Shown: positions 31,688 through 40,832, counted from the stretch's first letter. The stretch: DNA of 43,227 bases from an uncultured Candidatus Melainabacteria bacterium (GCA_934754505.1 CAKVIE010000020.1:1-43227); one strand, 5' to 3'. The notes: generated by a model from the letters alone, not told the origin. Numbers and translations are program-made.

Positions 31688-32523
31688 TGAATGATTCATT
31701 TATTAATGCTCTAAACACTCAAGCTGCAACAAACCACTGGATTGACGGTATCGGTGAAAACATGATGAATTGTTACACCCCCGGATATAGAGAAAATAAA
31801 ATCAACTTCAGAACATATCTCGGAGGAATTGCTCCTGACAATCTTTTGAAAAGTACAGGGCAAGGTAAATCAACCCCCGGTACGTCAGATGAAAACGTTT
31901 TTCTTGAAGGAAAAGGCTTTTTCGTAATTAAAAACGAACAAGGCAAAACATCTTACACAAGACTCGGTGAATTCAAATTTGACGGCGAAGGTGTTTACAA
32001 AACCGCAGACGGCAAAAGAGTTCAAGGCTATATTTTGAACGACAAAGGTGAAATTATGCAAGGTACAAAACCAATGGATGCAGATATTTTCACAGAAAGC
32101 ACATTAAACGGCGGCAGCGTTCAAATTCCGACAACCGATATCAAATTATGGATTGACCCGGGTAACGGAAAATATTTAGGCAAATTTGACGAATTTAAAA
32201 TAGAAAAAGACGGTATTGTTTACGGAAAAGCAGACAAAGGTAAAGTAAAAACACCGTTATACAAAATTGCGATTATGAACTTCCACAACCCGCAGGAATT
32301 ATTTGAAATAAAACCGGGACAATTCATCGAAACAGAAGAATCAGGTAAACCTGTCGCAAGTACAGGCGAAGTCAGAGGCGGTTTAATCGAACTTTCAAAC
32401 TCAAGTTTGGGCGGCAACATTAACTTTTACAAAATGGCTCAAACTCAATGGAGCGTAACAAACAAACTCGTTCAAACCAATAAACAATTACTCCAAGAAG
32501 CAATTGACCTTATGAGTAATTAA
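31687..32523 (+). CDS. Flagellar rod/hook protein (FlgE/FlgF/FlgG family)
   Basis: The 278-residue protein has an N-terminal segment like the flagellar rod motif (about 1-45, with NMMNCYTPGYRENKINF in place of NLANVNTPGFK). FFVIKNEQGKTSYTRLGEFKFD and VQGY mark the hook/rod D1 domain. The C-terminal helix (about 235-278, SSLGGNINFYKMAQTQWSV then NKLVQTNKQLLQEAIDL) replaces the usual NLVEEMVNLI-type repeat. It is therefore a divergent axial protein that could be FlgE-, FlgF- or FlgG-like. It is the last gene of the unit, followed by a terminator. No other flagellar genes lie in the window. Confidence 0.8.
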   Translation: MNDSFINALNTQAATNHWIDGIGENMMNCYTPGYRENKINFRTYLGGIAPDNLLKSTGQGKSTPGTSDENVFLEGKGFFVIKNEQGKTSYTRLGEFKFDGEGVYKTADGKRVQGYILNDKGEIMQGTKPMDADIFTESTLNGGSVQIPTTDIKLWIDPGNGKYLGKFDEFKIEKDGIVYGKADKGKVKTPLYKIAIMNFHNPQELFEIKPGQFIETEESGKPVASTGEVRGGLIELSNSSLGGNINFYKMAQTQWSVTNKLVQTNKQLLQEAIDLMSN

Positions 32524-32568
32524 TAAAAATCAATTACAAAATCATATCATTAATCAAATTCCATTTTC

Positions 32569-32592
32569 TGCCGGTTTCGACCGGCATTTTAT
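32569..32592 (+). terminator. Terminator after the flagellar unit
   Basis: TGCCGG (32569-32574) and CCGGCA (32581-32586) flank a 6-nt loop, followed by TTTTATTTATT. Confidence 0.85.
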
Positions 32593-32689
32593 TTATTAAT
32601 GTAACAAAATTAAACAAAATTTCCATGAATTTGAGCATGCCCGTTATTAAGAGAATATAATAAAAAAAGGAAGGAAAGGGGATAAGTTC

Positions 32690-33280
32690 ATGGGAAATAC
32701 CCTTGAAATTTTACCAAAAACAGTCAGAGAGCTTTTAAAGATTGATAACGAAGGCATTTTGAGCCTTTGTAAAGCTGCGAATATTCCCCTCAGACAAAAT
32801 GAAAAAGGGCTTACATATTTCACGACAGAAGATGTAAAGACCCTAAAAAAACTTCAAGACATTCAAAAAAAAGCGAAAGTTCAAGAAGAAAAATTTCTTC
32901 AATTAAAGAATAAACTTAAAAAACTTCCTGCTTTGAACAATTCCTCAGATGTTCAAACTAAAACGAACGAAGAAACATTAACACTCTTAAAACAGATTAC
33001 AGGAGCCGTAAAAAACATTGAAAACGGTATCTATGACAAATTTGCAAACCTTTTAGACACGAAATTAGAGAACAAACTTGAAGAAAAGCTTGGCGGAATT
33101 GATGAAGTTATAATGGATTTAGTAAGAAGCAAAGTCGAAGCTGACGAGTTACGCAAACAAATTGCAGAGAATGACAAAGAAATTTTTGCATTAAAAAACC
33201 AACTTGCAAGTTTTAAAAAAGTTGCAGGCAATTTATACATAAAGAAAAGCCCCGAGAGCGATTCACCGTTTAATGTGTAA
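32690..33280 (+). CDS. MerR-like helix-turn-helix plus coiled-coil protein
   Basis: The 196-residue protein has an N-terminal winged HTH of MerR type (about 10-60, LLKIDNEGILSLCKAANIPL then YFTTEDVKTLKKLQDIQ). Long coiled-coil segments follow (about 65-85 and 95-180), with a short free tail. GAAAGGGG precedes the ATG. No effector domain is visible, so it may be a regulator or a DNA-organising protein that oligomerises through the coil. Its last 11 bases overlap the convergent nagA gene. Confidence 0.65.
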   Translation: MGNTLEILPKTVRELLKIDNEGILSLCKAANIPLRQNEKGLTYFTTEDVKTLKKLQDIQKKAKVQEEKFLQLKNKLKKLPALNNSSDVQTKTNEETLTLLKQITGAVKNIENGIYDKFANLLDTKLENKLEEKLGGIDEVIMDLVRSKVEADELRKQIAENDKEIFALKNQLASFKKVAGNLYIKKSPESDSPFNV

Positions 33281-34202
33281 ACTTGGTTTCAACGGGATTT
33301 AAATCGTCGTCGAATGTTACATAAGCATTATTAAAAACTTTCAAATAATTTAATTGCGTAACATTCATCATATATGCCGCTTCGTAAAAAGAAAGTAAAT
33401 TACTCTGCACAAGCCTTTTGAGAATGTCGCATTGAAGCATTCCGCTGCCTGCAAGAGTCCCGTTTGCATTGTAAAAACTGCCGTTTTTAAAAGCAACTTC
33501 CTGACCTGCAAATGTGAAAGACTCAACTCCGCTTTTAGTTTGAGGCAAAGCATCGCTTATTAACATAATTTTATTGTGTTTTTTAAGCCTAAACACCATT
33601 TTTAAGACATCATCAATAACATGATTTCCATCAGCAATAATTTCTATAAAAATATTATCGTTAATCAATGCAGAAGAAATGATATTTTGAACTTTATGAG
33701 AAAGGGGTGCCATAGCATTAAACATGTGTGTAATTGCATTGCATTCTGACAAATCATAAGTCATCGTATGTCCTGCCTGAACAAGAATACCCTTTGAACG
33801 CAAATACTTGCATAAAGCTCTGTCATCATCATTTTCAGGTGCTAAAGTAACAATTTTTATAATATCATCTTCAAGTTTTTTAAACTCTGAAATTTTAGGT
33901 TCAAGAATATATTCCTCTTGGTGAATACCTTTTTTATAAGAATTTATAAACGGTCCTTCAAGATGCACACCGCCGATTAATGCAGAATTTTTCGGCTGAA
34001 TTTCCTGAGCCTTTTTCACTGCTGCAATCTGCTTTTTTATTTGAGCAATATCACCCGTCATCAATGTCGGATAAATTCTTGTTATGCCGTAATTTGCAAT
34101 TTTTATCGCAACCTCAACAATGTCATCGGCAGAACAATTCATAAAATCAACACCGAATGCACCATGGAAATGTGTTTCTATCAATCCTTCCGTTTTATAC
34201 AT
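33270..34202 (-). CDS. nagA: N-acetylglucosamine-6-phosphate deacetylase (short form)
   Basis: The 310-residue amidohydrolase has LIETHFHGAFG (metal motif HxH-like), GGVHLEGPF, VQAGHTMT, THMFNAMAPL, IADGNHV and LISDALP. The catalytic Asp lies in SDA. It converts GlcNAc-6-P to GlcN-6-P. It is about 70 residues shorter than E. coli NagA (382). It starts directly at the first barrel strand and so lacks the usual N-terminal part of the small beta-sandwich domain. GAGG precedes the ATG, which overlaps no gene but lies 4 bases after the rpe stop. It ends the leftward pyrH-frr-cdsA-rnc-rpe unit. Confidence 0.88.
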   Translation of the reverse strand: MYKTEGLIETHFHGAFGVDFMNCSADDIVEVAIKIANYGITRIYPTLMTGDIAQIKKQIAAVKKAQEIQPKNSALIGGVHLEGPFINSYKKGIHQEEYILEPKISEFKKLEDDIIKIVTLAPENDDDRALCKYLRSKGILVQAGHTMTYDLSECNAITHMFNAMAPLSHKVQNIISSALINDNIFIEIIADGNHVIDDVLKMVFRLKKHNKIMLISDALPQTKSGVESFTFAGQEVAFKNGSFYNANGTLAGSGMLQCDILKRLVQSNLLSFYEAAYMMNVTQLNYLKVFNNAYVTFDDDLNPVETKFTH

Positions 34203-34206
34203 ATTT

Positions 34207-34848
34207 CTACCTCAAAGATTTTATTGCTTCTTCTATATCAGAGCTGCCATAAACGTAACTGCCTGCAACAAGAGCATTTGCACCATAATCTCTGCAAATT
34301 TTGCCTGTTTGTGCATTGATTCCGCCGTCAACTTCTATAATCATATCCTCTTTTGAATTTGCCTTGATATATTTGATTTTTTCAGCACAGTCGGGCATGA
34401 AAGACTGTCCGCCAAACCCCGGTTCAACTGTCATTATCAAAACCATATCAACTTTATCTAAATACTCTTTTATTTCCTCGGGCTTTGTTTTCGGTTTAAT
34501 AGAAATACCGACTTTTACTCCCGCAGATTTTATCATATCAATAACACTATTCGTGTTATCCTTTGTGGCTTCGTAATGAAAAGTGATGTAATCCGAACCG
34601 GCCTTAACAAAATCGGAAATATATTTTTCAGGATTTTCAATCATTAAATGAACATCTAAAACTAAATCAGTGACTTTTCTGAGTGCTTTTACAACAGGAG
34701 CACCAATAGTAATGTTCGGAACAAAATGTCCGTCCATAACATCAACATGAGCCCATTCCGCACCTGCATCACTGATTTTTTTTAAATCTTTTTCCAAATT
34801 TGCAAAATCCGCCGATAAAATAGACGGTGCAATAACAGTTTTTTTCAT
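34207..34848 (-). CDS. rpe: Ribulose-phosphate 3-epimerase
   Basis: The 213-residue TIM-barrel enzyme has APSILSADFANLEKDL, HVDVMDGHFVPNITIG, HLMIENP, MTVEPGFGGQSFM and EVDGGI, the standard metal and phosphate motifs. It interconverts ribulose-5-P and xylulose-5-P in the pentose phosphate pathway. I chose the ATG at 34848 because GGAG precedes it and the rnc stop lies 2 bases upstream; the frame is open further up only as overlap. Confidence 0.96.
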   Translation of the reverse strand: MKKTVIAPSILSADFANLEKDLKKISDAGAEWAHVDVMDGHFVPNITIGAPVVKALRKVTDLVLDVHLMIENPEKYISDFVKAGSDYITFHYEATKDNTNSVIDMIKSAGVKVGISIKPKTKPEEIKEYLDKVDMVLIMTVEPGFGGQSFMPDCAEKIKYIKANSKEDMIIEVDGGINAQTGKICRDYGANALVAGSYVYGSSDIEEAIKSLR

Positions 34849-34850
34849 AA

Positions 34851-35564
34851 TTAATCTCCGTTGATATTCCACTTCAAACACGCTTGGTAAGCAGCTTCCC
34901 GCTCTGCTTGTTTTTTTGTCTTTCCGCTGCCGACTCCGACAACTTCTCCATGATATAAAACCTGAACACTAAAAACAAGATTTGTTTCATCACCCGAGGT
35001 TGATTGCAAAACATATTCGGGGCGGTCATTATTTTTTGATTGTGTATATTCCTGCAATAAAGCTTTAGAATTAAACCTCGGCAAAAAGCTGTTAATATCT
35101 TTTATGTATTTGTCATACAATGTTTCCAAAAATTTCGAAATCCTCTCGATAGAAACATCTAAAGAAAAAAGAGTGCCTAAAAACGCCTCAAAAACACACG
35201 CAGAAATAGAAGGATTTTCTCTGCCGCCTGATTTATCAAGAGATTTTGCCATACGAATATATTTCTTCAAATTAATATCTTCAGCAAGGTGAAAAAGAAA
35301 ATCATCACTGACCAAAATTGCTCTGATATTGGTCATTTTCCCCTCTTGAAAATTCGGGTGGCGATTAAACAAAATTTTGCTGACACAAAGTTTCAAAACA
35401 GCATCACCCAAAAATTCCAATCTCTCATAACAATCATTTTCACTCATACTATGTTCAAACGTATAAGAAGAATGGGTAAATGCAGGATAAAAATCCTTCG
35501 CATTCAAATCGGAAAAGCCTGTTTTTTCCAACAATTCCGGAATTTGACTAAGACAATCCGACAT
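34851..35564 (-). CDS. rnc: Ribonuclease III with an unusual active-site Cys
   Basis: The 237-residue protein has the RNase III signature ERLEFLGDAVL (about 48-58), the GGRENPSIS loop and a C-terminal dsRNA-binding domain (about 165-235, ALLQEYTQSKNN then GSGKTKKQAEREAAYQACL). It should process rRNA and other double-stranded RNA. In the second metal-binding motif the family consensus ADAFEA is read here as ACVFEA: the Asp equivalent to E. coli Asp114 is Cys (TGT), while the essential Glu (E117 equivalent) and the signature Glu/Asp are kept. It overlaps cdsA by 17 bases. Confidence 0.93.
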   Translation of the reverse strand: MSDCLSQIPELLEKTGFSDLNAKDFYPAFTHSSYTFEHSMSENDCYERLEFLGDAVLKLCVSKILFNRHPNFQEGKMTNIRAILVSDDFLFHLAEDINLKKYIRMAKSLDKSGGRENPSISACVFEAFLGTLFSLDVSIERISKFLETLYDKYIKDINSFLPRFNSKALLQEYTQSKNNDRPEYVLQSTSGDETNLVFSVQVLYHGEVVGVGSGKTKKQAEREAAYQACLKWNINGD

Positions 35565-36462
35565 TGCTTAATACCTTTTGAACTGTCGATATCAAATTTA
35601 ACCAGGTGAAATCAGTCATTACAAAAAATTTGAAATAATAATATGCAACAGGTGCTGAAATTAAATAACTGTCAGCTCTGTCAAGAAATCCACCATGCCC
35701 TGGCAAACTGTTTCCCGAATCTTTAACGCCTGCATCTCTTTTTAATAAAGATTCCGATAAATCACCGATTTGAGCAAAGACTGTAATCAAAACACCTGAT
35801 ATAACTGATTGAGCAATAGTTAAACCAATACATTGTCCAAATAAGAATGCTGTAATTATTGCCGCAATAGCACCGCCAACAGCACCTTCAACTGTTTTTT
35901 TAGGGCTGACATCAGGGCATAATTTCGTTTTACCACAGTTTTTACCAATTAAAAAAGCAGCTATATCGGTTGCTAAAATTGTGAAAAATAACAAAATAAG
36001 GAAACCTAATCCCTCATTTTGTTCAAATAAAGTCAAAAAGCCTTTGCCGGAAGCTCCAAGCCCTCTTAATAAATAAATGTGACACGGCAGCCAGCAAAGA
36101 ATAAAACCAAAGACAGTAGTTGCAACATTTGCAATATAAGGCTGTCTTAACTTAAAAAGTACAGCACAAAAAGAAAGAGTTATACCGATAAATAAAACTA
36201 TCGGATATAACTTTTCTAAATGTGCAACCGAGATTATGAATAACAAAAAAGAGATAAACAATATTATTCTAAACGAGGGCTGAAATCCCTTGTGGTTCAA
36301 TATTTGCACATACTCTTTAAGAGAAAAAAATACAAAAACCGCAACGCAAGTTGCAAGAATATACCCGCCTGCAAATAAGCAAGCAAGCACTGATAACCCC
36401 ACAACTATTCCTGTTATCAATCGTTTATCAGGACCTTTTTTTGTTATCTCTTCATTCGACAC
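35548..36462 (-). CDS. cdsA: Phosphatidate cytidylyltransferase
   Basis: The 304-residue membrane protein has about eight membrane segments and the CDS signature SESLLKRDAGVKDSGNSLPGHGGFLDRADS near residue 240-270. The metal-binding Asp residues of the family are intact. It makes CDP-diacylglycerol for phospholipid synthesis. A GTG start overlaps the frr stop (TAGTG), so translation is coupled. Confidence 0.95.
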   Translation of the reverse strand: MSNEEITKKGPDKRLITGIVVGLSVLACLFAGGYILATCVAVFVFFSLKEYVQILNHKGFQPSFRIILFISFLLFIISVAHLEKLYPIVLFIGITLSFCAVLFKLRQPYIANVATTVFGFILCWLPCHIYLLRGLGASGKGFLTLFEQNEGLGFLILLFFTILATDIAAFLIGKNCGKTKLCPDVSPKKTVEGAVGGAIAAIITAFLFGQCIGLTIAQSVISGVLITVFAQIGDLSESLLKRDAGVKDSGNSLPGHGGFLDRADSYLISAPVAYYYFKFFVMTDFTWLNLISTVQKVLSNVGLS

Positions 36463-37022
36463 TATATTGTCAAAACCTCTTTTTCTTTTTCAGTGCAAAG
36501 ATCTTCAACCGTTTTTGTATATTTATCGGTCAATTTTTGAATTTCATTTTGCTTATCTTTCACAATGTCTTCTGATAAATTTTCAGCTTTTTCAGCTTTT
36601 TTAACGTCATCTGTCATATCACGTCTGATATTTCTGATTGCAACTTTAGCTTCTTCTCCCAGCTTTTTAACGTCTTTTGCAATTTCTTTTCTTTTATCAG
36701 TTGTCAAAGGCGGGAACGGCAATCTGACTACGATACCGTCACTGTTTGGAGTAATGCCTAAATCTGCTTTAATAATAGCTTTTTCGATATCTTTCAAAAT
36801 CGATTTGTCAAAAGGTGCTACAACAAGCGTAGTTCCCTCTTGAACAGTTACTTGAGCCATTTGTCTTAATTGTGTCGGAACACCATAATAATCAACAACC
36901 ACTTTGTCAAGAATAAGGGGATTAGCTCTGCCTGTTCTGACAGCTCCGAATTCTTTTTTCAACTGAGTAAGTGCCTTCTCCATTTTTTCCTTGCCGACAC
37001 TCATAATTTCTTCAACCGACAT
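36462..37022 (-). CDS. frr: Ribosome recycling factor
   Basis: The 186-residue protein matches the usual length of RRF. It has the two-domain pattern: a helical part with EFGAVRTGRANPLILDKVVVDYYG, and KSILKDIEKAIIKADLGITPNSDGIVVRLPFPPLT. With EF-G it splits post-termination ribosomes. A perfect AGGAGG lies seven bases before its ATG, inside the end of pyrH, which it overlaps by 11 bases. Confidence 0.97.
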   Translation of the reverse strand: MSVEEIMSVGKEKMEKALTQLKKEFGAVRTGRANPLILDKVVVDYYGVPTQLRQMAQVTVQEGTTLVVAPFDKSILKDIEKAIIKADLGITPNSDGIVVRLPFPPLTTDKRKEIAKDVKKLGEEAKVAIRNIRRDMTDDVKKAEKAENLSEDIVKDKQNEIQKLTDKYTKTVEDLCTEKEKEVLTI

Positions 37023-37746
37023 TTGTACCTCCTACATAAGTTCCTATCGTTTCGTTATTTAATATTTTCATAACGGCACCTTCTGCCGCAAAATCAAATA
37101 CTATAATCGGAATATTATTTTCTTTACACAATGAACACGATGAAGTATCCATTACTTTTAAACCTCTGATAATAATATCATCATAAGTTATTCTATCATA
37201 TTTTTTCGCATCGGGGTTTGTTCTCGGATCAGCTGTATAAACACCATCTACTCCGTTTTTAGCCATCAACATAACATCAGCACCGATTTCGGAAGCTCTC
37301 AAAGCAGCTGCCGTATCTGTTGTAAAGAACGGATTCCCTGTTCCTGCCGCAAATATTACAACTCTGCCTTTTTCAAGGTGTCTGATTGCTTTAAATCTGA
37401 TATAAGGTTCTGCAACTTTGTTAATATCCAAAGCTGTTTGAACACGGCAAGAAACATCTGATTTTCTCAATGCACTTTGTAAAGCGATTGCATTCATAAC
37501 AGTTGCAAGCATTCCGACATAATCGCCTGAAGCTCTGTCCATGCCTAATTGTTCACTTTTTTGTCCGCCACGGAAAATATTACCGCCGCCAACTACAACC
37601 GCAATTTCTGCACCTGCATCATGTGCTTTTTTAATTTCATTCGCAATCATATGAACAGGTTCATAATCAATACCGAAGCCTTGTTTTCCCATCAATGCCT
37701 CGCCGCTTATCTTTAATAAAATTCTTTTATACTTAAGTTCGCCCAC
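37012..37746 (-). CDS. pyrH: UMP kinase
   Basis: The 244-residue amino acid kinase-fold enzyme has ILLKISGEALMG, VVGGGNIFRG, MDRASGDYVGMLATVMNAIAL and DTAAALRASEIGADVMLMAKN. It phosphorylates UMP to UDP. A GTG start follows GGGAGG. It is the first gene of the unit through frr, cdsA, rnc, rpe and nagA, with its own promoter at 37773-37801. Confidence 0.97.
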   Translation of the reverse strand: MGELKYKRILLKISGEALMGKQGFGIDYEPVHMIANEIKKAHDAGAEIAVVVGGGNIFRGGQKSEQLGMDRASGDYVGMLATVMNAIALQSALRKSDVSCRVQTALDINKVAEPYIRFKAIRHLEKGRVVIFAAGTGNPFFTTDTAAALRASEIGADVMLMAKNGVDGVYTADPRTNPDAKKYDRITYDDIIIRGLKVMDTSSCSLCKENNIPIIVFDFAAEGAVMKILNNETIGTYVGGTNVG

Positions 37747-37772
37747 GGCAAATCCTCCCTGATTATGTTGCC

Positions 37773-37801
37773 ATTATACAAGAAATTATAAATATTTGAA
37801 A
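37773..37801 (-). promoter_or_regulatory. Promoter of the pyrH operon
   Basis: On the minus strand TTTCAA (37796-37801) and TATAAT (37773-37778) are separated by 17 bases. A start near 37766 would leave a short leader before GGGAGG. Confidence 0.5.
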
Positions 37802-37836
37802 GTGTTTTTACAATTTTTCTTATATTTTTTTGAAAT

Positions 37837-37862
37837 TAAAAAAGCGGCTTTCGCCGCTTTTT
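37837..37862 (-). terminator. Terminator after rpoD
   Basis: AAGCGGC and GCCGCTT form the stem with a 4-nt loop, abutting the rpoD stop codon and followed by a T-run on the minus strand. Confidence 0.88.
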
Positions 37863-38951
37863 TTATACCTCAACATACTCTTTCAATTTTTTACTTCTGT
37901 TCGGATGACGAAGCTTACGGAGAGCTTTAGCTTCAATCTGTCTGATTCTTTCTCTTGTAACTCCGAATAATTGACCTACTTCTTCAAGAGTTCTTTGACG
38001 ACCGTCATCCATTCCGAAACGCAATCTTAATACATCTCGTTCTCTCGGTGACAAGCCTGACAAAACTTCTGCGAGGTCTTCTCTCAACAATTCTTGTGCA
38101 ACTGTTTTTGCAGGTGCATCGGCATCTTTATCTTCAATAAAATCGCCGAGTCTTGAATCTTCTTCTTTTCCGATAGGAGCTTCAAAAGAAATAGGTTCTT
38201 GTGCAACCTTAATAATTTCACGAAGTTTACCAATCGAAATATTCATTTCTTGTGCAAGTTCGTCTTCCGTCGGTTTTCTTGAAAGTTCTTGTGCTAATTT
38301 TCTTGTAACTTTTTTGAGTTTATTAATAGTTTCAACCATGTGAACAGGAATTCTGATTGTTCTTGCTTGGTCTGCAATAGCTCTTGTAATAGCTTGTCTA
38401 ATCCACCAAGTTGCGTAAGTTGAAAACTTATAACCTCTTTCGTGATCAAATTTTTCAGCTGCTCTGATTAAACCCAAATTACCTTCTTGGATTAAATCAA
38501 GGAACAACATTCCACGTCCGACATATTTCTTCGCAATGCTGACTACCAAACGAAGATTGGCTTGAACCAATTTTCTCTTTGCGATAGCACCTGCATTACC
38601 GCCTTCAATTATTTTCCTTGCTAAATCAATTTCTTGATCAGCTGTTAAAAGTTTAATTCTGCCGATTTCTCTTAAATACATTCTAACAGGGTCATCTACT
38701 GAAATACCCTTTGTCATTATAACATCATCAACTGCTATATCTTCTGCTTCTTCGTTCATTGCTTCGGATGAAAACAAATCTTCATGTTCCATAGAATCAA
38801 TAATTTTTGATCTGTCACCTGACATCATAACATCCGATATATCTGATCCGCCGATTACCGACGTTGCCATATTGCTTTCCGTATCCTCAGCCATATCATC
38901 TGCGAATACGTCTTCTGCCGATGATACTTCCGATATTCTTTTTCTTGTCAT
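37863..38951 (-). CDS. rpoD: Primary sigma factor RpoD/SigA
   Basis: The 362-residue protein has region 1.2 (VDDPVRMYLREIGRIKLLT, about 84-102) and region 2 (NLRLVVSIAKKYVGRGMLFLDLIQEGNLGLIRAAEKFD through STYATWWIRQAITRAIADQARTIRIPVHM). It continues with region 3 and region 4.2 (TLEEVGQLFGVTRERIRQIEAKALRKLRHP). It directs core polymerase to housekeeping promoters. The acidic N-terminus (about 1-80) is short, without a full region 1.1 and with no non-conserved insert. Its ATG overlaps the dnaG stop (ATGA). The dgt-dnaG-rpoD order resembles the classical macromolecular synthesis operon. Confidence 0.97.
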   Translation of the reverse strand: MTRKRISEVSSAEDVFADDMAEDTESNMATSVIGGSDISDVMMSGDRSKIIDSMEHEDLFSSEAMNEEAEDIAVDDVIMTKGISVDDPVRMYLREIGRIKLLTADQEIDLARKIIEGGNAGAIAKRKLVQANLRLVVSIAKKYVGRGMLFLDLIQEGNLGLIRAAEKFDHERGYKFSTYATWWIRQAITRAIADQARTIRIPVHMVETINKLKKVTRKLAQELSRKPTEDELAQEMNISIGKLREIIKVAQEPISFEAPIGKEEDSRLGDFIEDKDADAPAKTVAQELLREDLAEVLSGLSPRERDVLRLRFGMDDGRQRTLEEVGQLFGVTRERIRQIEAKALRKLRHPNRSKKLKEYVEV

Positions 38952-40831
38952 TGATTATTTTCTCCAGCTTTCACTTTTAGTTTTTCATTGACTGTTATCT
39001 GATATTGAACTTTATCCAAATCGTCATCTTTATTCTTCTTCGAACGCATTCGCAATTGTTTTAGTTCTTCCTTACGACTCAAAAGCTCAATTTTCGAAGT
39101 TATTTCCCGAATGACTGCTCTTATTTCGCCGTCGTTCAAGTTCTCATAACTTTTTGATAAATATATTAAATCCGTTATTATATCTTTTATTTTATTATTG
39201 TCTTCAAATTCGCCGAATAACCATTGGGTTAATTCTTGAGTATTATTACTCGTAAATGTCGTTTTGTCAATTGTTTGAACTAAAATTTTCAGTTCGGGAC
39301 TTGATATTTTTTGGGCTCTAACATTATTTATCAGTTCGGAGTAATTGTCATCACTCACATTTGTAAAAAAAATACTTAGTAAATTTTTTTGCATTTTTTC
39401 TATAAAATTTGAAGATTTTGTTACAATTTGACTTGCAACCTGTTCGGAAGGTGCTTGTTCAACAACGTCAAAACTACTGTGTGCCTTTATTTCCCGCAAT
39501 AGAAGCTCCTCATCTATTTGCAGGAATGATGCAACCCTCTTTACATATTCATTTTGGACTATATTATTCCCGATTTCATCAATTAAAGGAATGATTTTTC
39601 TGACAGCTTCATTTTTTTGCAGAGGCGATGCATTATCAGAAAGCCCTTCTAACACGGTATTTAAGCGATAATCCAACAGCAAAGGAGCATTTAACATGTG
39701 TTCAATATAAGCATTTCCACCATTTTCTCTGATAAATTCATCGGGGTCTTTGCCCTCCGGCGGTGAAACCACTCTGATTTCACAAGAATATTGGTTTCCC
39801 GAACTTGTATAACTTGAATCAAACTGCTTTATATCTCCAAGTCCCGAAAAAACCTCTTTTATTAAGCCCGCACTTCTTTCCGTCGCCATTTTTCCTGCAT
39901 TATCAGTATCAAAGGCAAGATAAATTTTCCTTGATTCACAGTATTTTGAAATAAGTCTGATATGGTCAACCGTCAAAGCGGTTCCGCAAGATGCCACAGC
40001 ATTTTTCACCCCGCCGACCTGCAAAGAAATTGTATCAAAATATCCCTCACAAATCAAAACACTGTCAAATTCCTTAATGGCCTCTTTTGCCTTATCAAAT
40101 CCGTACAAAATACGGCTTTTATTATATAAAATCGTATCAGGAGAATTAAGATATTTAGGATTTTGCCCGTCTTCCAAGGCTCTTGCACCAAATGCCACTA
40201 CATGCCCGTTTTCGTCCTTTACGGGAATCATTAAGCGACCACGAAATCTGTCGATATGTCCTTTATGATTTTCTCGTTTGATAACGAGTCCTGCATCTTC
40301 AAGGGCTTGAACATCTTCCGAGTTTAAATGTTTTTGCAGTCCGTCAAAACCTTTTGGTGCATAGCCTAACATATATTCGTCGATTGTTTCTTGAGAAATA
40401 GAACGTTTTTTAAGGTATTCTCTTGCAAAAGCTGCTTCTTCCGAATTAAGCAGGTTATTATGATAGAACTCTGCCGCCTTTTTGATAGCTTCGGCAGCCG
40501 AAGATTTCTTCTTGCCGTAATCACCGCTGAAAGAAGTCGTCGGAAGCTCTATTCCCATAGCTTTTGCTTCATCTTCAATAACATCTCTAAAAGACTTACC
40601 TTGAATTTTCATCAAAAAGGAGATAGCATCTCCGCCCTCTCCGCAACCAAAGCATTTGAAAATTCCTTTAGTTCTGTTTACGGAAAAAGACGGCGTTTTT
40701 TCCTTGTGAAAAGGGCAGCAACCCATATAATTCGCACCGGATTTCTTCAGCACGACATAACGCTGCACAACCTCAACAATATCAAGCCTGTTTTTAATTT
40801 CTTCGACAGCTTCCTGATAAGTTTGAGCCAT
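38948..40831 (-). CDS. dnaG: DNA primase
   Basis: The 627-residue protein has the zinc-binding domain CPFHKEKTPSFS...FKCFGCGEGGD (C39, H42, C60, C63), the RNA polymerase core and a TOPRIM domain (about 255-345, VLICEGYFD and AFDTDNAGKMATERS). A helicase-binding C-terminal region follows. It makes primers for replication. The start lies 1 base after the dgt stop and has no clear ribosome site, so translation is probably coupled to dgt. Confidence 0.96.
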   Translation of the reverse strand: MAQTYQEAVEEIKNRLDIVEVVQRYVVLKKSGANYMGCCPFHKEKTPSFSVNRTKGIFKCFGCGEGGDAISFLMKIQGKSFRDVIEDEAKAMGIELPTTSFSGDYGKKKSSAAEAIKKAAEFYHNNLLNSEEAAFAREYLKKRSISQETIDEYMLGYAPKGFDGLQKHLNSEDVQALEDAGLVIKRENHKGHIDRFRGRLMIPVKDENGHVVAFGARALEDGQNPKYLNSPDTILYNKSRILYGFDKAKEAIKEFDSVLICEGYFDTISLQVGGVKNAVASCGTALTVDHIRLISKYCESRKIYLAFDTDNAGKMATERSAGLIKEVFSGLGDIKQFDSSYTSSGNQYSCEIRVVSPPEGKDPDEFIRENGGNAYIEHMLNAPLLLDYRLNTVLEGLSDNASPLQKNEAVRKIIPLIDEIGNNIVQNEYVKRVASFLQIDEELLLREIKAHSSFDVVEQAPSEQVASQIVTKSSNFIEKMQKNLLSIFFTNVSDDNYSELINNVRAQKISSPELKILVQTIDKTTFTSNNTQELTQWLFGEFEDNNKIKDIITDLIYLSKSYENLNDGEIRAVIREITSKIELLSRKEELKQLRMRSKKNKDDDLDKVQYQITVNEKLKVKAGENNQ

Positions 40832-40832
40832 T

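Noticed and set aside
31506..31718. Minus-strand frame across the FliK-like/rod gene junction
   Set aside because: It is antisense to two overlapping, well supported genes and lacks a ribosome site.
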